NCBI GenBank assembly: GCA_030064975.1
Contig: JASJDX010000009.1
Location: forward strand, 1 to 40,240
DNA: 40,240 nucleotides
Source: Pleurocapsa sp. MO_192.B19
GTDB lineage: Bacteria > Cyanobacteriota > Cyanobacteriia > Cyanobacteriales > Xenococcaceae
Reading direction: 5' to 3'
Shown here one piece after another: positions 32,807-40,240 of this stretch; positions within the stretch are counted from its first letter, which is position 1; each line of letters begins with the position of its first letter. The position numbers and the translations under genes were made by a program. The notes under the pieces are model-generated. The model ran no database searches and was not told the DNA's origin. It was given only the letters and a program-made list of their open reading frames with translations.

Positions 32807-35737
32807 ATGTCTTCCTCCAGTAACGTTACTAAGGCTAATGGTAAAAATACTAAGGTTAAACAAACTGTAAACGAGAACGTGATTCGCATTAAAGGAGCGA
32901 GGCAACATAACTTAAAAAACGTTAATTTAGAGTTACCTCGTAATCAGTTGATTGTGTTTACGGGAGTTTCGGGTTCGGGAAAATCATCTTTGGCGTTTGA
33001 TACCATTTTTGCCGAAGGACAAAGACGCTACGTAGAATCTCTCAGTGCCTATGCTCGTCAGTTTTTAGGACAGTTAGATAAACCCGATGTTGATGCTATA
33101 GAAGGATTAAGTCCTGCCATTTCCATCGATCAAAAGTCTACTTCTCATAATCCTCGTTCCACTGTCGGGACAGTGACCGAAATTTATGACTACTTAAGAC
33201 TATTATTTGGGAGGGCAGGAGAACCCCATTGTCCAAAGTGCGATCGCTCGATTGTGCCACAGACTATTGATGAGATGTGCGATCGCATTATGGAATTGCC
33301 CGATAAAACCAAGTTTATGATTCTTGCTCCTGTGGTGCGGAGTAAAAAGGGTACACACAAGCAATTATTATCTAGTTTGGCTTCTCAGGGCTTTGTACGG
33401 GTACGTATCGATGGAGAAGTGCAGCAGTTAGACGACCAGATTAAATTAGATAAAAACTATAAACACAATATCGAGGTGGTTATAGATCGCCTGATTAAAA
33501 AACCAGGAATTCAAGAACGTTTAGCCGATTCCCTCTCTACCTGTTTGCGTCTTGCCGACGGTATTGCGGAGATTGATATTATTCCTGATGCTAATACTAA
33601 GGAAAATAATCAACCATCAAATATTGTGTTTTCGGAAAACTTTGCTTGTCCTGAACATGGTGCGGTAATTGAAGAACTATCACCCCGTTTGTTTTCCTTT
33701 AATTCTCCCTATGGTGCTTGTCCTAATTGTCATGGTTTGGGTAGTCATCGAACCTTTGCCCCAGAGTTAGTCGTACCCGATCCCACTCAACCAGTCTACA
33801 GTGCGATCGCTCCCTGGTCGGATAAAGATAATTCTTACTATCTCTCATTACTACATGGAGTAGGACAGGCTTTTGGGTTTGAGATTCAAACCCAATGGTC
33901 GCAGCTTACCAAAGAACAGCAAGATGTTATTCTTTTGGGTGCAAAAGAACCAGTTTATTTTGAGTCTGATAGTCGTGGTGGTCAACCGAAAGGCTATCAT
34001 CGCCACTATTCGGGAGTTATTAAAATGTTGCAGCGCAACTATCAAGAAACTAATTCCGACTCAATTAAAAATAAGCTAGAACAATATCTAATTAATCAAC
34101 CCTGCGAAACTTGTGCAGGTCAACGCCTCAAACCAGAATCTTTATCTGTTAGCTTGGGGCAATATCGAATTAATGATCTAGCAGGAGTACCCATTCGTGA
34201 ATGTCTAGATCGAGTTAATCATCTTCAGCTGACCAAACGTCAGGCATTGATTGGAGAATTGGCACTCAAGGAAATCAGATCTCGGTTACAATTTCTACTT
34301 GATGTGGGTTTAGACTATTTAACCCTAGACCGCGCAGCGATGACTCTATCGGGGGGAGAAGCGCAGCGTATTCGGTTAGCTACTCAAATAGGTGCAGGAT
34401 TAACCGGAGTACTATATGTCTTAGATGAACCAAGTATCGGCTTGCATCAACGGGATAATGATAAATTATTGGGGACGTTAAAAAAATTACGAGATTTAGG
34501 CAATACTTTAATCGTAGTAGAACACGATGAAGATACCATTCGTGCTGCTGATAGTCTGGTAGATATTGGTCCCAAAGCTGGAGTACATGGGGGAGATATT
34601 GTCGTTCAGGGAGATTTAAACGCCTTATTAAATTCAGAAACTTCTTTGACAGGGGCATATTTATCGGGTAAAAGAGTCATTGCCACTCCAGAAGCCAGAA
34701 GACAAGGTAAAGCTATTGCTTTAACTCTCAAAGACTGTTATCAAAATAATCTCCAACATATTGATGTCAATATTCCTTTGGGTAAATTTGTCTGCATCAC
34801 TGGGGTGTCAGGTTCAGGTAAATCAACTCTAGTTAATGAACTACTACATCCAGCTTTAAAGCATCATCTGAGTCGTAAAGTACCTTTCCCGAAGAAACTA
34901 GGAGAAGTTACAGGTTTACAGGCGATCGATAAAGTAATTACCATTGATCAATCTCCTATTGGTCGAACTCCCCGTTCTAATACTGCTACCTACACAGGAG
35001 TATTTGATGCTATTCGGACTATCTTTGCTGAAACCATCGAAGCCAAAGCCAGGGGTTATAAAGCAGGGCGTTTTTCTTTTAATGTTAAGGGTGGACGTTG
35101 CGAAGCCTGTAGCGGACAGGGAGTAAACGTGATTGAAATGAATTTTTTACCCGATGTTTATGTGCAGTGTGATGTTTGCAAAGGGGCAAGATATAACCGC
35201 GAAACTTTACAGGCTAAGTATAAAAATTATTCTATTGCCGATGTCTTAGATATGACAGTGGAAGAAGCCTTAGAAACTTTTCAGAATATTCCTCGCGCTG
35301 CCAAAAGACTTCAAACTCTAGTAGATGTGGGTTTAGGCTATATAAAATTAGGACAACCAGCCCCTACTTTATCTGGAGGAGAAGCTCAACGAGTTAAACT
35401 AGCTGCCGAATTATCTCGTCGTGCTACAGGTAAGACACTATATTTAATTGATGAGCCAACTACAGGCTTATCTTTTTATGATGTGCATTATTTGTTAAAT
35501 GTCTTGCAACGTCTGGTAGATAAGGGTAATTCTTTAATCGTAATTGAACACAACTTAGATGTAATCCGCTGTTCTGACTGGATTATCGATCTTGGTCCAG
35601 AGGGTGGAGATAAAGGTGGCGAAATTATTGCTATAGGTACACCAGAAGAAGTTGCACGGAATGAGAAGTCTTATACAGGGAAGTATTTGAGAAAAGCGTT
35701 GTCAAAATATCCCCTAGCAGCAGCTGATTTAAATTGA
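32807..35737 (+). CDS. uvrA: Excinuclease ABC subunit UvrA
   Basis: This 976-residue protein has duplicated ABC ATPase modules: Walker A GVSGSGKSSLAFDTIFAEGQ near residue 53 and GVSGSGKSTLVNELLHPALK near 665, and signatures LSGGEAQRIRLATQIG near 512 and LSGGEAQRVKLAAELS near 853. CxxC zinc motifs are CPKCDRS and CPNCHGLGSH in the first half and CEACSGQG...CDVC in the second. It is the damage-recognition subunit of nucleotide excision repair and loads UvrB. Length and motif order are normal. The ATG at 32807 follows the tRNA terminator by about 80 bp. Confidence 0.97.
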   Translation: MSSSSNVTKANGKNTKVKQTVNENVIRIKGARQHNLKNVNLELPRNQLIVFTGVSGSGKSSLAFDTIFAEGQRRYVESLSAYARQFLGQLDKPDVDAIEGLSPAISIDQKSTSHNPRSTVGTVTEIYDYLRLLFGRAGEPHCPKCDRSIVPQTIDEMCDRIMELPDKTKFMILAPVVRSKKGTHKQLLSSLASQGFVRVRIDGEVQQLDDQIKLDKNYKHNIEVVIDRLIKKPGIQERLADSLSTCLRLADGIAEIDIIPDANTKENNQPSNIVFSENFACPEHGAVIEELSPRLFSFNSPYGACPNCHGLGSHRTFAPELVVPDPTQPVYSAIAPWSDKDNSYYLSLLHGVGQAFGFEIQTQWSQLTKEQQDVILLGAKEPVYFESDSRGGQPKGYHRHYSGVIKMLQRNYQETNSDSIKNKLEQYLINQPCETCAGQRLKPESLSVSLGQYRINDLAGVPIRECLDRVNHLQLTKRQALIGELALKEIRSRLQFLLDVGLDYLTLDRAAMTLSGGEAQRIRLATQIGAGLTGVLYVLDEPSIGLHQRDNDKLLGTLKKLRDLGNTLIVVEHDEDTIRAADSLVDIGPKAGVHGGDIVVQGDLNALLNSETSLTGAYLSGKRVIATPEARRQGKAIALTLKDCYQNNLQHIDVNIPLGKFVCITGVSGSGKSTLVNELLHPALKHHLSRKVPFPKKLGEVTGLQAIDKVITIDQSPIGRTPRSNTATYTGVFDAIRTIFAETIEAKARGYKAGRFSFNVKGGRCEACSGQGVNVIEMNFLPDVYVQCDVCKGARYNRETLQAKYKNYSIADVLDMTVEEALETFQNIPRAAKRLQTLVDVGLGYIKLGQPAPTLSGGEAQRVKLAAELSRRATGKTLYLIDEPTTGLSFYDVHYLLNVLQRLVDKGNSLIVIEHNLDVIRCSDWIIDLGPEGGDKGGEIIAIGTPEEVARNEKSYTGKYLRKALSKYPLAAADLN

Positions 35738-35878
35738 TTTAGTTACTAAAAAGAGCAATTTGAATTTGTTTGGGGAATTCTTAATCTTCGGTTTCTAATT
35801 AATTTTTAATAAAACAGGAAATTTTGAGCAAAGAACGTTACGATCATCATTAACAATAATGAAGTTTTGTAACCAAAA

Positions 35879-36499
35879 GTGACTGTAACCCGACCATACG
35901 ATATCAATGCCATCTCTGGAAGCTGGTACTCTCTTAAACCAATTTGGCAGGGAGGTGAAGACATTGTTCAACAAGGATTACCCCACAATCAGCTAGCACC
36001 TACTTGGCAAGTACTCTTACTAGGTGATGGTTCTCCTACCCATCATTTACAGTTACTTACAGGAGAAAAGACAGAAGTAGATGTTATCGATATGTCTTTA
36101 ATTGGTAAGCATGATGATGGCGCACCTGATGAAATTGAAGCTATTTCCGAACCTCGACTAAGGCGACAGGTATGGTTACGCACTGAATCGGGTCAAAGGT
36201 TAGCCTATGCTGCCTCTTGGTGGAATGCGAGCAACGTTGATGATTATTTACAGAACCGCTCTTTACCTGTTTGGCGGAGTCTTTCAACGCTACACACCGA
36301 ACTTTATCGTGATGTTCGAGGTATTTATTGTGGTTATTCTCCCGCTTTAGAGTCGGCATTTAGCGAAAAAGGACCATTTTGGGGTCGTCACTATCTGTTT
36401 TGGCACGATCGCCAACCTCTAACTTTGATCTACGAAGTATTTTCTCCTTATTTACAGAAATATCTGGGCAAAATAAGCAAAAATCCTGAATATTATTAA
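35879..36499 (+). CDS. Chorismate lyase-like protein (plastoquinone head-group synthesis)
   Basis: This 206-residue protein matches the cyanobacterial chorismate pyruvate-lyase family (DUF98/UbiC-like) through PTWQVLLLGDGSPTHHLQLL, RRQVWLRTESGQRLAYAASW, the Pro-rich RSLPVWRSLSTLHTELYRDV and the C-terminal FWGRHYLFWHDRQPLTLIYE with VFSPYL. The enzyme turns chorismate into 4-hydroxybenzoate, the precursor of plastoquinone in cyanobacteria. The start is GTG at 35879, as the nearby ATG at 35859 runs into a stop after seven codons. It is alone between uvrA and an IS, with its own terminator. The assignment is from motif memory. Confidence 0.75.
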   Translation: MTVTRPYDINAISGSWYSLKPIWQGGEDIVQQGLPHNQLAPTWQVLLLGDGSPTHHLQLLTGEKTEVDVIDMSLIGKHDDGAPDEIEAISEPRLRRQVWLRTESGQRLAYAASWWNASNVDDYLQNRSLPVWRSLSTLHTELYRDVRGIYCGYSPALESAFSEKGPFWGRHYLFWHDRQPLTLIYEVFSPYLQKYLGKISKNPEYY

Positions 36500-36564
36500 A
36501 TCTAAAAATTTAAAGTCTTTATGATTTCTTGACTCTATTTTTACGTGCTAACCATACACTGCCA

Positions 36565-36591
36565 AAAGGTGCAGTAATATTCTGCACTTTT
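36565..36591 (+). terminator. Intrinsic terminator after the chorismate lyase gene
   Basis: AAAAGGTGCAG-TAATATT-CTGCACTTTT forms a stem with one bulged G, followed by T residues. It lies 66 bp after the stop codon. Confidence 0.6.
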
Positions 36592-36705
36592 AATACAGAG
36601 CAAATGATATAGAGCAAGAGGATAATCTAATCCCTCTTCTGTCACTCTCCGAGAATTAAAATTAAGGAAAACAAAACTTTGAGTAGCTAGAAGCTATAGA
36701 GGGCA

Positions 36706-37830
36706 ATGGATGTAGAATTACAAATTCTCAAACATTTGAAGCGCGATGCTCAACCCACAGTTGCCATCATCGATCGATATTGTGAAGCTTATAATGACAT
36801 ATTTCCTGAAGTAAGAAGTTATGAATGTTTCAAATATTTACATCAAGGAATCGTCTCACCAATTAAAAGGAAGTCATTACCAGAAATAGCTAAAGTAGTC
36901 GGAATTAAATCATACCAATCATTACATCATTTTCTAGCCAATTCCCCTTGGTCAGCAACCAAATTAAAAGAAAGAAGACTGACCTTAACCCTAGAAGCAT
37001 TAAAAGACCAAAAAATCATAGTAGTAATTGATGAAACTGGAGATAGGAAGAAAGGAACAAAAACCGATTATGTAGCTCGTCAATACTTGGGAAGTCTGGG
37101 CAAAATAGACAATGGAATAGTGTCAGTAAATGCTTATGGAATCTATAAAAATATCACTTTCCCCTTAATGTTTAAAGTATTTAAACCAAAAGGGACACTA
37201 AAAAAAGAAGATAGCTACAAAACCAAGATTGAAATTGCTTCGCAAATAATTAAAGAGTTAGTAGAATTTGGATTTAATATCGAATTAGTCTTAGCCGATA
37301 GTCTATATGGTGAAGCTAGTTCATTTATCACGACCTTAAACAAATATGAAATACCTTGGGTGTTAGCAATTAGGAATAATCATGGAGTCTGGATGCCAGC
37401 AAATCAGAAGGTTAGAGCTAACAAGTGGTGTAAATTTGAACGCATATTTAGTAATCAACAGTCAGAAACTAGGTATATTCGAGAAATTATTTATGGCAAG
37501 AGAAGTTATATAACTTATTGGCAACTAACTACTGAGCCAGATACAATGCCAGAAAATTCAACTTCTTTTGTCATGACAAATCTTCAGGAAAAGAGGAGTA
37601 AAATCAAGAAAATTTTAGGGAATCTTTATGGAGAAAGAACCTGGGTTGAATATGGCTTTCGACAATGTAAACAAGAACTAGGGTGGACTGACTATCGATT
37701 TACTAATTTTCAGGAGATTCAGAAATGGTGGGAAATAATTTTCTGCGTTTATTTCATGATTAGTTTAAACACTCAAGTTTTTTTATCTTTAAACCCACAT
37801 TCATCAGCCCCACAAATGAAATACATCTGA
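36706..37830 (+). pseudogene. IS701-family transposase, C-terminus truncated by another IS
   Basis: The 374-residue frame has the IS701 pattern: an N-terminal region with YECFKYLHQGIVSPIKRKSL, the first Asp in VVIDETGDRKKGTKTDYVAR, the second in LVLADSLYGEASSF and Glu in RTWVEYGFRQCKQELGWTDY. From about residue 363 the sequence (NPHSSAPQMKYI) is encoded by the inverted repeat of the next element, so the natural C-terminal tail is lost and does not reappear on the other side. The catalytic core is kept, but activity is doubtful. A left inverted repeat was not identified. Confidence 0.85.
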
Positions 37831-37932
37831 AATCGCTGTGAAAAAGCGATGGAATAAAGAAAAAGAACGAGTATGAACTTGATGCAGTGAGAATGAGGAA
37901 AAATTTAGGCTCGGCGATCATTTTTGTCCCCT

Positions 37933-37963
37933 CATTCTCATGAAGGGACTCTTCATGAGAATG
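37933..37963. repeat. Subterminal hairpin, left copy
   Basis: CATTCTCATGAAG (37933-37945) and its exact complement (37951-37963) with a 5-base loop. It lies downstream of the transposase stop and could also act as a terminator for it. Confidence 0.75.
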
Positions 37964-38057
37964 GGCAGCCACAGGAAATTCAGCCAAAGGCTGGTGAGCT
38001 AGAGAAAATAGAATTAATAATTGAAACTGATTGAAACTCAAATACTTCTGGCAATAA

Positions 38058-39656
38058 CTACCCAGATAAAAGATAATATTGTTGACTAGATTTGGGGAAA
38101 AACTTGAGAGTTAATTGACGTTCTGTGGTTAAATTCACCACTTGTTTAATTCCTTGATGAACGAATAAATGAATGCCTTGAAAACATTGAAAAATCCAGC
38201 GTAATGTAGGTCGATTGGTTAATTGACCTAATTGATTGGGAATTGCCGTTTGAGCTTTATTTAACTGGCGACGAACCTCTCTTTGTCCCAAAGAATAAAC
38301 CATCAAACATAAACCCATGAGCATCCCCATGGTTTCGATTCTACGAGAGGATTTCAAGAACACACTATCAGCAAAAAATAATGGATCTTTCAAGAAAGCA
38401 AAACCTCTTTCAACATGTTGCTGTTCTTTATATTTAAGCAGCATTTCATCACAACTAAAAGATTCACGCTCTAAACGATTAGTAGCAATAATAAATTTGC
38501 CTGCGCGATTTTTATAAGCTTCAATTACATCATTATTGGCTTGAATGATTCCAGCTATTTGATAAGTTTTATCTTGATTTTCTGTGATTTTTATCTCATC
38601 AATTGAATGAAATTTGAGTTTCCCTTGGATTAATTTTAAATTTAATTCAGCTTCGCTCTCACTCTTAAACTTTTGTTGCGAGAGCTTGGTGAATTTTTTC
38701 TGAGTGGATTCAGATTCTTTGCCGATCTTTTTTTCTAGAGAAGCCAAATCTGATTTCCTTCTCGCGTCACTTTTAACTACTAACCATCTTTGGCGTATCC
38801 CAGCATAATTACTTTCTCTTTCTACCCAACTATAACCAGGGATTTTACTGTTGGTAAATTCTGAATCTTGAAGATTACTCAACAGATTTTTCGCCTCGTT
38901 GATGGAGAGAGGGACTCTGGTTAACCATTGGATTTGTTCCAGTAGTTCTAAGTTATCTTTACTGTATAATGCACTATCCCCTACTATAGTTGTCTCCATT
39001 TTGAGTTGTTTTTGGTAATTTTTAGCTAGATGACCAAAAACTTTTTTATCACTTTGGTTTCCCGATGCTGCTTCGATAAAGATGGGGATATTGCCATCTC
39101 CTGTGACGATTAAATCCAAAATAAATTGTTTTAAATCTGGTCTACGATCTTTTGAATATCCATAGGTTATCGTAATCGGAATTGGTTCGCCCTCTGATTC
39201 TGGCAACTGAGATTCTAATTGTGGAGATAGAGCTTGATTGTATTGTCCATGAACTGAAAAAGAACTCGAATCCAAGTGAGAAAAATTAACCTTAATTTGA
39301 TACTTTTTGATGGCTGCTAGGGCAATTAAGAGGAATAATTTTGATAGTCCATACTGATGGAGTTTATCCATTACTCTCCCTATTTTATGCTCGTTTAAAT
39401 GTTCGGGTAAGATTCCTGTTCCTAAAAGATGTTCTGTGGCTTTATCTTCAAAGAACTTTGGGAATAAATAGAGTGGTTGTGAGACAAATCCCAATCCATT
39501 TAAAATAATTGCCTTGACTATTTCTCCTGAATTGACTATTTCTTGCTCCTCGACTCCTAATTCTTGGTTGATGATATTTACGATGTCAAGTTCATCAATT
39601 ATTCCAGCAACTATTCCTAAATGATTAAGGTTTTTAATCTCTATTCCTTGTAACAC
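38058..39656 (-). CDS. IS1634-family transposase
   Basis: This 532-residue transposase begins LQGIEIKNLNHLGIVAGIID, the usual start of the IS1634 group. It has Asp in VNFSHLDSSSFSVHG, Asp in TTIVGDSALYSKDNL and Glu in EQQHVERGFAFLKDPLFFAD, and the C-terminal LKSSRRIETMGMLMGLCLMV. No frameshift or stop interrupts it, so the element may be active. The start is ATG at 39656. Confidence 0.93.
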   Translation of the reverse strand: MLQGIEIKNLNHLGIVAGIIDELDIVNIINQELGVEEQEIVNSGEIVKAIILNGLGFVSQPLYLFPKFFEDKATEHLLGTGILPEHLNEHKIGRVMDKLHQYGLSKLFLLIALAAIKKYQIKVNFSHLDSSSFSVHGQYNQALSPQLESQLPESEGEPIPITITYGYSKDRRPDLKQFILDLIVTGDGNIPIFIEAASGNQSDKKVFGHLAKNYQKQLKMETTIVGDSALYSKDNLELLEQIQWLTRVPLSINEAKNLLSNLQDSEFTNSKIPGYSWVERESNYAGIRQRWLVVKSDARRKSDLASLEKKIGKESESTQKKFTKLSQQKFKSESEAELNLKLIQGKLKFHSIDEIKITENQDKTYQIAGIIQANNDVIEAYKNRAGKFIIATNRLERESFSCDEMLLKYKEQQHVERGFAFLKDPLFFADSVFLKSSRRIETMGMLMGLCLMVYSLGQREVRRQLNKAQTAIPNQLGQLTNRPTLRWIFQCFQGIHLFVHQGIKQVVNLTTERQLTLKFFPKSSQQYYLLSG

Positions 39657-39766
39657 TTTTACTCCATAATTTATCTGGTTTGTATTGGTTTCAATTATCT
39701 TTATTTAACTCTAATTATTATTTAACTCTAATTATTCTGGAGCATTAACTACTTATTGCCCTACTC

Positions 39767-39795
39767 ATTCTCATGAAGCAATCTTTCATGAGAAT
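39767..39795. repeat. Subterminal hairpin, right copy
   Basis: ATTCTCATGAA (39767-39777) and its complement (39785-39795). It is a mirror of the hairpin at 37933 and lies upstream of the transposase start. Confidence 0.7.
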
Positions 39796-39953
39796 CGTTC
39801 TCCTTCAAGCCATTACTTTGGCTGTAATTTTACCTCTTTTTCTTCCTCTGTCAGAGATTTCGCTCTCACTTCTCTATTTCATTATGCTTTGACTCCGATT
39901 TCGGCTGTACTTCATCTGTGCGGCTGATGAATGTGGGTTGATAAGGTAATTAA

Positions 39954-40121
39954 CTTGAAGATTTAGATGGTCAAAAAATTGTGTCTAGAGTCAGTCGAGT
40001 TTTACCGCATCTATCAGTAGAAGAAGTGAAGCAAAAGATTAAAACCGCCACTAGCTTTCGCCGACAACAGAAGTGGCTCATTGTTTACAATGCTTTGGTT
40101 GACCAACGCCCTTCGGGCTGA
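39954..40121 (+). pseudogene. N-terminal fragment of an IS630-type transposase
   Basis: The frame encodes DGQKIVSRVSRVLPHLSVEE and then VKQKIKTATSFRRQQKWLIV and YNALVDQRPSG before TGA. This is the start of the HTH domain of cyanobacterial IS630-like transposases (VYNALVDPR...). A stop lies just upstream and the catalytic domain is absent, so only about 55 codons remain. After it, to 40240, I see only short repeats such as GAAGTCAGAAGTCAG and no gene. Confidence 0.75.
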
Positions 40122-40240
40122 AGTCAGAAGTCAGGATTCAGAAGTCAGAAATAAATAGCCCGAAGTTGGTCTGAAGCCTTGCCCTTAAGGGCGAAAAGAA
40201 ACAAAACACAATTCAATATTTGAATCCTTTTCCTTCAGTC

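Larger units (their letters stand above)
37792..39939. mobile_element. IS1634-like insertion sequence inside the IS701-type gene
   Basis: The ends are AACCCACATTCATCAGCC at 37792-37809 and its complement at 39922-39939, with similarity extending to about 40 bp. Both subterminal regions also carry the same hairpin (ATTCTCATGAAG and complement), each about 140 bp from its end. One transposase gene lies on the minus strand. I find no matching target duplication (left flank ATCTTT, right flank GATAAG), so a deletion next to the element is likely. Confidence 0.85.

Noticed and set aside
37784..39947. Target-site duplication around the IS1634-like element
   Set aside because: Flanks TTATC and GATAA are inverted, not direct, repeats; no true duplication is seen.

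Overview
The window reads as chromosomal DNA from a cyanobacterium. It carries psbD-psbC (photosystem II D2 and CP43), a Vipp1/IM30 gene, a UPF0367 gene, a chorismate lyase of the plastoquinone type, and many copies of the HIP1 octamer GCGATCGC. AT-rich non-coding DNA, short tandem repeats and several insertion sequences suggest a large, IS-rich genome; a Pleurocapsa/Stanieria-like lineage is only a guess.

Positions 1-4505 (minus strand) hold the most interesting locus, a compact RiPP (modified peptide) operon. Three small precursor genes share an almost identical 38-residue double-glycine leader but have different Ser/Thr-containing, cysteine-free cores. They are followed by an APH-like kinase, a HopA1-family protein and an aldo/keto-reductase-fold protein that runs off the left edge. 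Kinase plus HopA1 is the phosphorylation/elimination pair of thioviridamide-type and class V lanthipeptide pathways. The missing Cys argues against lanthionine rings here. Similar hairpins lie in front of each precursor.

Positions 4505-7990 are an accessory scar. An IS1182-like element carries a convergent small DNA-binding-protein gene and five copies of a 15-bp near-palindrome. It sits inside an older inverted repeat, next to a 48-bp direct repeat and remnants of two genes, one the C-terminus of a histidine kinase.

Positions 8008-15926 hold larE, small unknown proteins, a SPOR-like membrane protein, a pentapeptide-repeat protein, vipp1, a TPR protein and a PLP aminotransferase. At 16016-18915 a gene with glutamine-amidotransferase motifs is cut by an IS4-superfamily element with a clean 5-bp target duplication.

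Positions 19175-36499 are mostly housekeeping: dnaX, a TPR protein, a small unknown protein, a GNAT acetyltransferase, ruvX, lysS with a C-terminal KTSC extension, psbC/psbD, a UPF0367-ABC ATPase pair, a NYN/YacP ribonuclease, tRNA-Glu, uvrA and chorismate lyase. The right end (36706-40240) is an IS pile-up: an IS701-type transposase gene truncated by an IS1634-type element, followed by an IS630-type transposase fragment.
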